A stretch of 9,350 nucleotides of DNA, from positions 1-9,350 of the forward strand of contig JAIRWZ010000100.1 of the NCBI GenBank assembly GCA_031268615.1, in the 5' to 3' direction. Below are positions 1-5,999 of the stretch, in pieces. Made by a program: the position numbers and the translations under genes. Numbering within the stretch: the first letter of the stretch is position 1; each line of letters begins with the position of its first letter. The DNA comes from Actinomycetes bacterium (GTDB lineage: Bacteria; Actinomycetota; Coriobacteriia; WRKU01; WQUG01). The notes beneath the pieces were generated by a model. That model searched no databases and was not told the DNA's origin. It saw only the letters and a program-made list of their open reading frames with translations.

Positions 1-1
1 G

Positions 2-79
2 CCGTCGCGCGAGCAGTGTGACGCGGCCTGTACCGAGCTGGCAGCGGCGGAAAAAGCGACGGAGGGAGTACGTCCATGA
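2..79 (+). CDS. 3' end of upstream gene, probably N-terminal transketolase subunit (partial)
   Basis: An open frame enters from the left edge and stops at TGA 77-79. It encodes about 25 residues, including an Ala/Glu-rich stretch (CTELAAAEKA) like the helical end of many thiamine-diphosphate enzymes. Its stop overlaps the next gene's ATG in an ATGA arrangement, which usually means translational coupling. The next gene is the C-terminal half of a split transketolase, and in such genomes the N-terminal, thiamine-diphosphate-binding half normally lies immediately upstream. The identity is therefore inferred from context, since too little protein is visible to show a domain. Another forward frame is also open across this short stretch, but it offers no comparable junction. 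Confidence 0.55.
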   Translation, partial: PSREQCDAACTELAAAEKATEGVRP

Positions 80-1056
80 GCAAAGCGACGCGTGCCGCGT
101 ACGGAGAAACCCTGGTGGAACTGGTCGGGGAGGGGCTGGATATCGTTGCGGTTGAAGCTGACCTGTCGGGCTCGACCACGACGGCGAAGCTGGGTGCGGC
201 CTATCCTGACCGGCTGTTTAACGCCGGGATTGCCGAGGCCAACATGACTGACGTTGCGGCGGGTTTTGCCTTGGCGGGGTACGTGGCTTTTACCGGTTCG
301 TTTGCGGTATTTGGGACGGGGCGCGCTTACGACCAGGTGCGCAATACCGTGTGCTACAACCAGCTGAACGTCAAGCTGGCGCCGACCCATGCCGGGGTGA
401 CGGTCGGTCCTGACGGGGGCAGCCATCAGATGTTGGAAGATTTGGCGTTAATGCGGGCGCTGCCCCATATGCGCGTGTTGGTGCCGGCTGATTTTGTGGC
501 GGCAAAGGCCTGTCTGCGCTATGCGGCGTTGACGCCGGGACCGTTTTATATACGGCTGGGGCGCGACAAAGTGCCCGACATCTATGGGCCGGCTGGTGTT
601 GTTTTCGGTGACGTGGGCGCTGACGTCGGTGGTGCGGGTGTGGGCGCTGATGGTCTGGACGTGACGCGCGCTCAGGTGTTGAGACGTGGTCGCGACGTAA
701 CCATTGCGGCCTGCGGGATTGAGGTTGGGGAAGCTTTGAAGGCGGCCGACGCTTTGGCAGCGTCAGACGGCATTGACGCGGAAGTCATTGACGTGATGTC
801 GGTCAAGCCGCTGGACGTTGACACGCTGGTGGCGTCAGTGGCGAAAACCGGCAGACTGGTAACGGCCGAAGAACACAACGTGCTGGCGGGTATGGGCTCG
901 GCGGTGTCTGAAGTGTTGAGCGAGCTGCGACCGGTACTGACCCGACGTGTGGGCGTGGCGGATGTTTTTGGCACCAGTGGCAGTCCCGCCGAACTGATTA
1001 AGTATTTCGGCTTGGACGCTGCGTCCATCGAGCGCGCCGCCCGCGAACTGTTGTAG
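76..1056 (+). CDS. transketolase, C-terminal subunit (split transketolase)
   Basis: This is the second half of a two-subunit transketolase, which moves two-carbon ketol units between sugar phosphates in the non-oxidative pentose phosphate pathway. The 326 residues hold the pyrimidine-binding domain (about 1-165) and the transketolase C domain (about 200-320). Visible family motifs are FNAGIAEANM (residues 48-57, with E54 at the cofactor-activating glutamate position), THAGVTVGPDGGSHQ (104-118) and VLVPAD (134-139). The glycyl diphosphate-binding half is absent, as expected for a split enzyme. The ATG at 76 follows GGAGGG by about ten bases and overlaps the upstream stop. Residues about 174-197 form a Gly/Val/Asp-rich insertion between the two domains that I do not expect in the family. 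A DXS-like or transketolase-like paralogue with another substrate cannot be excluded. Confidence 0.92.
   Translation: MSKATRAAYGETLVELVGEGLDIVAVEADLSGSTTTAKLGAAYPDRLFNAGIAEANMTDVAAGFALAGYVAFTGSFAVFGTGRAYDQVRNTVCYNQLNVKLAPTHAGVTVGPDGGSHQMLEDLALMRALPHMRVLVPADFVAAKACLRYAALTPGPFYIRLGRDKVPDIYGPAGVVFGDVGADVGGAGVGADGLDVTRAQVLRRGRDVTIAACGIEVGEALKAADALAASDGIDAEVIDVMSVKPLDVDTLVASVAKTGRLVTAEEHNVLAGMGSAVSEVLSELRPVLTRRVGVADVFGTSGSPAELIKYFGLDAASIERAARELL
595..666 (+). repeat. low-complexity Gly/Val/Asp insertion in transketolase
   Basis: Codons 174-197 encode a run dominated by Gly, Val, Asp and Ala between the pyrimidine domain and the C-terminal domain. The 11-mer GTGGGCGCTGA occurs at 613-623 and again exactly 27 bp later at 640-650. 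GGTGACGTG and GCTGACGTC are also near-repeats 12 bp apart. The rest of the two 27-bp units is poorly conserved. The insertion sits at an interdomain linker, so it is probably tolerated. Confidence 0.55.
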
Positions 1057-1081
1057 TTGTAGGATTGTAAGGACAGTCCTC
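1057..1081. other. convergent intergenic junction with small palindromes
   Basis: Only 25 bp separate the stop codons of the converging transketolase and surface-protein genes. They contain AGGACAGTCCT (1070-1080). CCTATAGG (1081-1088) follows and overlaps the end of the surface-protein gene. Neither makes a convincing intrinsic terminator: the stems are short, the loops too small, and no T-run follows on either strand. Termination may lie within the opposing gene or depend on Rho. Confidence 0.4.
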
Positions 1082-4000
1082 CTATAGGCGTTGTTCGGTG
1101 GATTTGGACACGGCGGCTGTACCTAGCGTTACGGCTACCAGCAGCAATCCTAGCCAGAGGAGGGCGAGAGACTCGTCACCCGTTTTAGGCATGGTCTTTT
1201 TACCGGTAGACGTATCCCCTTCTGGATTGTTCTTTTTGTCATCGTTACTGGCGGGTGCCTTTACACTGAATACACCCGCAAAACGCCAGCCCGCAAAATA
1301 CGGCCAATTTCCCTCGGTACCTTCGTAGATTTCATAGTTGCCGTAGGTGCCTGCCTTTGCGTAAATCGGATAGGTTCCCGCCGGGTCTCCTTTTTGGTAG
1401 GTGGTGGATAGGGGAACGGCGCTGTTTGCGAATTCCTTTTGATGAGCGGCAAAGCTGAAGCTATCTCCAATGGGATCGCCGTCTTGCTTTTTTCCGTTAT
1501 AACTCATTGCCAGACTATACGACGAGCGTAGTGGCACCTCGGTACCAACGGTTATTTCCCCGTGAGTGGCTTGGGGCACCAGCGGTCGTGGACGAATCAC
1601 AATGCTGCGGGTAGTAGTCGGCTCTGCTTCTGGCGGCAATTTTCCGTCAGCGGTGAACACAAGCGAGAATTCCTTGTTGCCCACATTGGTTTCAGTGGGA
1701 GGAAGCCCCGGAACCCATAGCCTAGTTTCGGGTTGTTCGGGAGACTCGTCTGGATTTCGCCAAAATGAAAGCACTCCGGTAAGCCAGGTACTTTCGGATA
1801 CATCGTAGCGAATACCGTGGGGCTCACCGTCGTAGTAGCCGTCATAGCCTTGTGCGCGCAACGTTTCTGCGTTGGGAGGATCATTGGTTACCACAAGGGG
1901 TGTGTAGTCAATAACCGATATCCCTTCCGGTTCATAGGCGTACTGTGCCTGATACACTCGGTTTGCATAGACGGGCAGTGCAGAATCCACGACAGGCGAC
2001 CAGCCGAGGAACACGAAATCTTTGGCGGTGACTATATTTGAAGAGAGGAAATTGCTTGCGGCAAAGAGGGGGTTACCGCCAGCGTCTTCTAAATCGTCCA
2101 GACTGTCTCCTTCCGGCACCGCATAGCTTGTAAGGGGAGTGTTTATGTACGCTCCTTGCGCGCCAATCTCGAAACGCACGGAATAGGATTTTTGTATAAT
2201 CCCGCCTGGGGTATACGCGTATTGTGCAGTGTAGAGACGTACTTCTTCCACCGGAGACGTGACATTTACCACAGGCGACCAACCCACAAAGGAAATATCG
2301 GGGTTCGTTGTAGTTTCAACCGATGGTATAGCAAAGCCCGGCGTTTCGCTCAAAGAATCGCCTTTCTTAATGGCCAGCGTAACGGAAGGCACTGCGTTAG
2401 CTCCGCTGTCAATGGTGCCATAGATACCTCCCGCGTCAAAGGTAACGCCAAGGTATGTATCTGAAGGATTGGAGGTTGATATACCGGCATACACAGCCTT
2501 GTAGGTCACTGCCGTGTTAACAGGGTTAGTCAGTATAGTGCTTTGCACAGGAACGGTTGTTGGATACTCATTTTCTAATGCCCATCCGGTAAATTCGTAA
2601 CCTGTATTTGGCGTTATGGTAGGCGTCTGGGAAAGATCAATTTGCGCAAGGCTTGTTCCGGAGAGGACTTGGTAGGTGACGGTTTTTCCGCTGGAGCCGA
2701 GATTTCCAAACCTATCCGCGTCAAAAGTAACGCCAAAGTAGGTAGCTGAAGGGGGTGTATCCGTACCGGCATACACTGCCTTGTAAGTTACTGCCGTGTT
2801 AACAGGGTTAGTCAATATATCACCTTGCACAGGAACGGTTGATGGATACTCATTTTCTAATGCCCATCCGGTAAATGTGTAGCCAGGAGTCGGCGTAACC
2901 TCTGGTACGGCGCTAAAACCAAGGTTTGTTTGCAAGTTGCCCCCTGACGGGACTTCATATACTGCGGATGCCGAGCCTGAGCTGAGATTTCCGTAGGGAC
3001 TGTCTGCGTCAAAGGTAACCGGCAGGTATTTTACCCACACCGCCCACAGATTACAGTCAATCCTGAGGGCAGAAGAAGTGGGAGTCTCAATGGACTCGCC
3101 CCCTGCATAGGCGACTGTCCCCGCGTTTGCGTCTGCCTGACTTTCTGCCCAACCTTCAAACTGATAACCTTCTGGTTCCGGCGTGGGACGGTATGCGTCA
3201 TAGCCAAGCAGAGAGAACTTTTGTCCCTGCCCTACGTACTGCCGGATATTGCCGGGGTCGGTGAAGGGTTGTCCCTGGGCGTCTTCTGCGTCGGCAGGGT
3301 AATTGACATGGTAGGTATAGACAACGAACTTATCGGGAGTTGTATAGGTAGCTGTCAGCACGACGTCACCCGTGATAGTGAGTGTTTCGCCCGGATAGTA
3401 CAGGTGTCCGTTCGCGTCTGTCCATCCGGTAAATTCAGTGTCAGCGGGCGCAACCAAAGAACCGTTGGTGCTTGGGTCAAGTACGCGTGCCTCCGTCGCC
3501 CGTTCGTATGAACTGCGGTCGATAGGCGCAGTACCGGAAGCCTCGCCGCCTAGGTAGGTGACCGTAAAGGTCTGAGGTTTCCAATCGGCATAGACTGACA
3601 GGTCCTCTGTCACTGGCAATTCAGGCGACAGCGGGGTCGTTTCTCCGGGACCGAGAGGTATGACCCAGCCTTGAAACTCTCCTTTGCTGGGATATATCGT
3701 ACCTTCAGTGTAGTTGACAGTGACCCCTACGGCCGCGAGCGCTATCTGAGGATTATCGACGTATTCTCCCTGCGCACGGGTATAGGTACCCAGCAACGTT
3801 GCATTTGCCAGTCCGTCATAAACCGATATCGTATACGGATCTTGCGTCCATTTGGCGTAAAGCCGCACATTGGCGTCAGGCATGACTTCTGTTGCGAAGT
3901 CGAAACGTGTCATGTCGTCGCTAGGACTGGTGTACCAACCGTCAAACACCCACTGCGATCCACCGTCTGTTCGAACAGGATCGGCTGGTTTTTTAGAAGC

Positions 4001-5728
4001 CAGAGCTGTTCCTGCGTAAAGTCCAGTGATGTCCGGCACAGAGTTTCCCCCCTGCGTGTCAAACGAGAGGGTAAAGGAAAGGCGGTCATAAAACAGATAT
4101 TGATCAGCCAAAGTTTTCGCCGTGGGGACACTGAAACCACTCGCCGTTTTTTGCAGCGCGTTGCTGGTGAGCGCTTTCATGCCCTTGATTTCTTTGAGAG
4201 CAAAAGGAGCCCCACTGCTGAAAGCGGTTTGAGAGTACGTTTCGTCGCGTACATAGTATTTCTGGCCATACTGTACTGCTCCGGGCGTATTCTTCCCATC
4301 GATTGTTTCAAACATATAGTTTAGATTTATGGTCATGCCCGTGGTAAGCCAGTTGGCGGTGAGCGTTTGTTGTGTGCCGGATTTCGGGAGCAGGTCGGTT
4401 GATATGGTAATTACTTTTGAAACGAATACAGTGGTGACCCCCGACGCTTTCCACCCTTGGAAATTCAGTTGAGTCCCCGGTGCGGAAAGCGTAGCCAGCG
4501 GGGATACCGGCCACACTGCCGCGACGTCCTGCTCGTATTTTGCGGCAAAACTATAGCGACTGGCATTGGTATAGGTCTGACTGCCCACAGAAAGCGTTGC
4601 CTTTGACGTGGAGCTGTTGGTTGTGTCATACGGCGTGAATGAGAAGGTATAGAGCGTACGCTTGTAGTAGACATTCAGTACTGTCGTGCCATTGCCCAGT
4701 ACGGTGTCACTGGTGCAACGGGTAAACCCATACCCGCTCCACGCGGGGACCGTGACTGATGAGGCGGCAACGAGTGATGGTGCGTTTGTGACGAAGGTAC
4801 TTGTCGCCGCGCCTGCCATCGCACTCTGCGTGAACTTGCCGAAATACTCATAGTTGCCCAAATCCGTGCCCGTATCGCCAACGATTCCCTTTTTCTCCAT
4901 CCAGACAACGACGGTGTAGTTGACAGACAGAGGGGTCCACACGGCGTACAGTCGGGTGTCTTCGTCAATTGCGGTGGCAAAGTTAAACGGCGTGGTTCCA
5001 CCCTTAGCAATTGCCCAATGGTCAAAGGTGTAACCGGGACGGGTTGGCGCGTTGGGTTCCGTTGCGGTGCCATGCGTTTCAAAGGTTTGGAAGGGGACCT
5101 GACTGCCCTCGGAGACGAAATAGACCGACACGCCTTCGGCTAACGTTGGTGAAAGCGTTAGGTCTTCAGTAACCGGAGTGTCGAAATCATATACAGCCCC
5201 CTGACTTTTCCAGCCGACAGTATCATCAAAGCGCATACCGGCTGGAGCAGTAAAAAGACTCATTTCGCTGTCGGTAGGCTCACTGACCGTCGCATTCGGA
5301 CCGACATGCTTTGTCAAAAAAGATTCACCGAAACCATTCAGGAACGTGACGAGTGAATCTTCGGTGAAACGAGCAAACAAGTTTACAGCGCCGGTAACCG
5401 GTTGAGTGAAATCATAAGGATTGTCATTTGCTGCGTTAAATTCGTACCATCCCCTGAAATGTCGCTCTGGCGTCGTGCTTTTTCCCGCGTATGCTACCGA
5501 TCCCGGGTTACGTGCGGTTTGGCCATCGGCGACGAATTGGACCAGAGAGGGGTACCCTATTGCTACTTCGTCGTCTGCGGCAAATCCTCCTCCCGGTGTC
5601 GTCGATACTTGAGAAAAGGTGATTTTGTGTTCGACAGTTGCGGGATCGCCGTATACGAAGCTGGCAAAAGCTGTCAGTGCGATGGCAACAATACATGCTA
5701 CGAAACATATACGAGTTGTGGTACTCAT
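1082..5728 (-). CDS. InlB-type repeat surface protein with LPXTG-like cell-wall anchor
   Basis: This is a very large secreted protein (1548 aa) predicted to be covalently attached to the cell wall. An N-terminal signal peptide (hydrophobic core about 7-26, likely cleavage near VYG-DPA) is followed by roughly a dozen InlB/Listeria-Bacteroides (Flg_new-like) repeats. These are recognisable by the pattern VTFDA/YTFDHW...GY.F.GW...LYA.W, at about 33-121, 125-264 and 551-1265. A YDG/MBG-like region starts near YDGYYDGEPHGI (1294-1305). The end carries the sortase motif MPKTG (1513-1517), a hydrophobic segment (1521-1540) and a short tail with K and R. The likely role is adhesion or another surface interaction; the ligand is unknown. 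The ATG is preceded by GGAAGGAAGAGAGA, a good ribosome binding site. The gene runs against both neighbours, looks more AT-rich than they do, and has no sortase nearby, so it may be an accessory acquisition. Confidence 0.93.
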   Translation of the reverse strand: MSTTTRICFVACIVAIALTAFASFVYGDPATVEHKITFSQVSTTPGGGFAADDEVAIGYPSLVQFVADGQTARNPGSVAYAGKSTTPERHFRGWYEFNAANDNPYDFTQPVTGAVNLFARFTEDSLVTFLNGFGESFLTKHVGPNATVSEPTDSEMSLFTAPAGMRFDDTVGWKSQGAVYDFDTPVTEDLTLSPTLAEGVSVYFVSEGSQVPFQTFETHGTATEPNAPTRPGYTFDHWAIAKGGTTPFNFATAIDEDTRLYAVWTPLSVNYTVVVWMEKKGIVGDTGTDLGNYEYFGKFTQSAMAGAATSTFVTNAPSLVAASSVTVPAWSGYGFTRCTSDTVLGNGTTVLNVYYKRTLYTFSFTPYDTTNSSTSKATLSVGSQTYTNASRYSFAAKYEQDVAAVWPVSPLATLSAPGTQLNFQGWKASGVTTVFVSKVITISTDLLPKSGTQQTLTANWLTTGMTINLNYMFETIDGKNTPGAVQYGQKYYVRDETYSQTAFSSGAPFALKEIKGMKALTSNALQKTASGFSVPTAKTLADQYLFYDRLSFTLSFDTQGGNSVPDITGLYAGTALASKKPADPVRTDGGSQWVFDGWYTSPSDDMTRFDFATEVMPDANVRLYAKWTQDPYTISVYDGLANATLLGTYTRAQGEYVDNPQIALAAVGVTVNYTEGTIYPSKGEFQGWVIPLGPGETTPLSPELPVTEDLSVYADWKPQTFTVTYLGGEASGTAPIDRSSYERATEARVLDPSTNGSLVAPADTEFTGWTDANGHLYYPGETLTITGDVVLTATYTTPDKFVVYTYHVNYPADAEDAQGQPFTDPGNIRQYVGQGQKFSLLGYDAYRPTPEPEGYQFEGWAESQADANAGTVAYAGGESIETPTSSALRIDCNLWAVWVKYLPVTFDADSPYGNLSSGSASAVYEVPSGGNLQTNLGFSAVPEVTPTPGYTFTGWALENEYPSTVPVQGDILTNPVNTAVTYKAVYAGTDTPPSATYFGVTFDADRFGNLGSSGKTVTYQVLSGTSLAQIDLSQTPTITPNTGYEFTGWALENEYPTTVPVQSTILTNPVNTAVTYKAVYAGISTSNPSDTYLGVTFDAGGIYGTIDSGANAVPSVTLAIKKGDSLSETPGFAIPSVETTTNPDISFVGWSPVVNVTSPVEEVRLYTAQYAYTPGGIIQKSYSVRFEIGAQGAYINTPLTSYAVPEGDSLDDLEDAGGNPLFAASNFLSSNIVTAKDFVFLGWSPVVDSALPVYANRVYQAQYAYEPEGISVIDYTPLVVTNDPPNAETLRAQGYDGYYDGEPHGIRYDVSESTWLTGVLSFWRNPDESPEQPETRLWVPGLPPTETNVGNKEFSLVFTADGKLPPEAEPTTTRSIVIRPRPLVPQATHGEITVGTEVPLRSSYSLAMSYNGKKQDGDPIGDSFSFAAHQKEFANSAVPLSTTYQKGDPAGTYPIYAKAGTYGNYEIYEGTEGNWPYFAGWRFAGVFSVKAPASNDDKKNNPEGDTSTGKKTMPKTGDESLALLWLGLLLVAVTLGTAAVSKSTEQRL
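2483..2884 (-). repeat. near-identical tandem InlB repeat units inside the surface protein gene
   Basis: About 118 bp at 2483-2600 recur at 2765-2882 with only about a dozen differences. Both encode GWALENEYP(S/T)TVPVQ and then ILTNPVNTAVTYKAVYAG. The copies lie 282 bp apart, and 285-288 bp counted from the flanking (Y)xVTFDA motifs at about 2433, 2718 and 3006, where a third, more diverged unit begins. Other repeats in the protein share only the fold pattern, so this pair reflects a recent duplication or gene conversion. Confidence 0.85.
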
Positions 5729-5775
5729 TCTCTCTTCCTTCCACTTGCCCTGGTTCCCGGTGTGCGGCTCTGAGG

Positions 5776-5790
5776 TGCGTTAATGACGCA
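5776..5790. promoter_or_regulatory. palindrome TGCGT-N5-ACGCA, possible operator
   Basis: TGCGT TAATG ACGCA is a perfect 5-bp inverted repeat with a 5-bp AT-rich centre. It sits about 50-60 bp upstream of the surface-protein start, between the candidate -10 and the ribosome binding site. There is no T-run beside it, so it is not a terminator. A regulator site is possible but unproven, and a short palindrome like this can occur by chance. Confidence 0.3.
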
Positions 5791-5814
5791 AGGGTCGCTA
5801 AAATAAACATGGCT

Positions 5815-5820
5815 ATTCTA
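5815..5820 (-). promoter_or_regulatory. possible -10 for the surface protein gene
   Basis: Read on the - strand this is TAGAAT, one mismatch from TATAAT. It would start transcription roughly 75-80 bp before the surface-protein ATG. The hexamer 17 bp upstream is CAACTT, a poor -35, so this is only a candidate. Confidence 0.25.
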
Positions 5821-5859
5821 CACTATTGTGAGCATGGAAGTTGCATTCATCCGCAGACG

Positions 5860-5889
5860 TTCGCCCGTTCATCTCCTGACTGGTATAAT
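5860..5889 (+). promoter_or_regulatory. extended -10 promoter for glmS operon
   Basis: TGGTATAAT at 5881-5889 is a perfect TATAAT with the extended -10 TGN. The -35 is weak (TTCGCC at 18 bp spacing or TCGCCC at 17 bp), which an extended -10 can compensate. Transcription would start near 5896, giving glmS a leader of about 104 nt. The inverted repeat GACTG...CAGTC (5878-5882 and 5893-5897) brackets the -10 and could be an operator. Confidence 0.55.
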
Positions 5890-5902
5890 GAGCAGTCCTG
5901 TG

Positions 5903-5922
5903 CCCGACTCCCGTCGGGTTTT
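5903..5922 (+). terminator. terminator-like hairpin in the glmS leader
   Basis: CCCGAC (5903-5908), loop TCCC, GTCGGG (5913-5918) and TTTT (5919-5922) form a 6-bp GC-rich stem followed by a short T-run. The orientation is toward glmS. It begins only about seven bases after the predicted start site, too close for an ordinary attenuator. It may instead stop transcripts arriving from upstream, or act as a protective hairpin at the 5' end of the mRNA. Confidence 0.45.
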
Positions 5923-5999
5923 GTGCTTGTGGCCAAATGCAAGAAACGGTCGTGGCGAGGTGTTGGGGCCGGCGGCCGCTTCGGACATGAGGAGGATGT

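Larger units (their letters stand above)
5729..5999. other. divergent intergenic region between surface protein gene and glmS
   Basis: This 271-bp stretch separates two divergent genes and holds no convincing open reading frame. On the - side it contains the surface-protein ribosome binding site (about 5730-5743), a palindrome at 5776-5790 and a possible -10 at 5815-5820. On the + side it contains an extended -10 promoter (5881-5889), a hairpin with a T-run (5903-5922), and a GC-rich segment including GGCCGGCGGCC around 5968-5978. The glmS ribosome binding site AGGAGG lies at 5990-5995. I see no tRNA, no recognisable riboswitch and no glmS ribozyme core. Confidence 0.7.

Noticed and set aside
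1057..1088. bidirectional intrinsic terminator between the converging genes
   Set aside because: The palindromes are too short, with one-base or no loop, and lack a T-run.
3671..4324. 217-codon open frame on the + strand inside the surface protein gene
   Set aside because: Opposite strand of a clear repeat protein with signal peptide and anchor; the translation is Arg/Cys/Val-rich without any domain.
5890..5999. glmS ribozyme or riboswitch in the glmS leader
   Set aside because: I could not find the conserved ribozyme core or a double-pseudoknot arrangement; only a simple hairpin is visible.
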